The notes under the pieces were generated by a model. That model ran no database searches, was not told the origin of the DNA, and was given only the letters and a program-made list of their open reading frames with translations. A program made the position numbers and the translations under genes. This document shows, one piece after another, positions 63,896 to 64,000 of a stretch of 64,000 bases of DNA (within the stretch, counting starts at the first letter, position 1; each line of letters opens with the position of its first letter). The DNA is from Gordionus sp. m RMFG-2023 (lineage: Eukaryota; Nematomorpha; Gordioida; Chordodea; Parachordodidae): NCBI RefSeq assembly GCF_954871325.1, contig NC_088778.1, forward strand, positions 9,643,743-9,707,742. The letters are read 5' to 3'.

Positions 63896-64000
63896 AAAAA
63901 TAAGCACAAAATAATTTTAATATTTTCAGTAAAATGCTATGCATCCAAAAAGATATATGAAAAACATTAAACAATCCCGTAAAAATAAAATAAACAACCA

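Larger units (their letters stand above)
60263..64000. other. Region upstream of the first MYT1 exon seen
   Basis: It should contain the intron and perhaps the 5' exon of the MYT1-like gene. No exon ending in phase 1 with convincing sequence was recognised. The listed transposon-derived elements occupy about a third. GGTTCGGTT-type words near 61080-61190 resemble the ends of the element at 63351. Confidence 0.5.

Overview
The window is AT-rich (by eye about three quarters A+T), intron-rich DNA from an animal nuclear genome. Three conserved animal genes can be read from it: a PROP/UNC-42-type paired-class homeobox gene, the meiotic MutS homologue MSH4, and a MYT1/ST18-type C2HC zinc-finger gene. 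One further gene is unrecognised. The species is not identifiable by eye. The gene set points to a bilaterian with large, transposon-filled introns. All coding calls rest on exon-by-exon reading: GT..AG boundaries, matching codon phases across every junction, and residue-level similarity to remembered family sequences.

Layout. 17-10734 (+): homeobox gene in two exons around a 9.7 kb intron. 11099-12789 (-): convergent unrecognised gene, Asn/Asp-rich. 12790-16778: intergenic, holding a TIR element with a Merlin transposon nested in it. 16779-46200 (-): complete MSH4 gene, 24 exons, 1141 codons plus stop, including two 13-nt microexons. Its introns contain two decayed hAT elements (one with a SINE inside), a long-TIR Tc1/mariner derivative, a decayed MULE and a related foldback element, and a non-autonomous hAT. 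46201-50603: intergenic. 50604-60262 (-): MYT1-like gene, nine exons, 5' end not found, four C2HC fingers in two pairs. 60263-64000: upstream sequence with three short hAT-type elements.

The genes do not look like one pathway. PROP/UNC-42 and MYT1 are neural or neuroendocrine transcription factors, and MSH4 works with MSH5 in meiotic crossover formation. The most interesting points are in MSH4: an N-terminal PCNA-binding-like (PIP box) motif, an altered motif after Walker B (DELGIAT instead of DELGRGT), and two 13-nt microexons without which the reading frame fails. The MYT1 gene carries a CtBP-type PLDLS motif. Much of the noncoding DNA consists of cut-and-paste transposon remnants, several dated relative to each other by nesting and bounded by clear 8-bp target duplications. 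No CRISPR array, rRNA gene, functional tRNA gene, or retroviral or LTR element was recognised.
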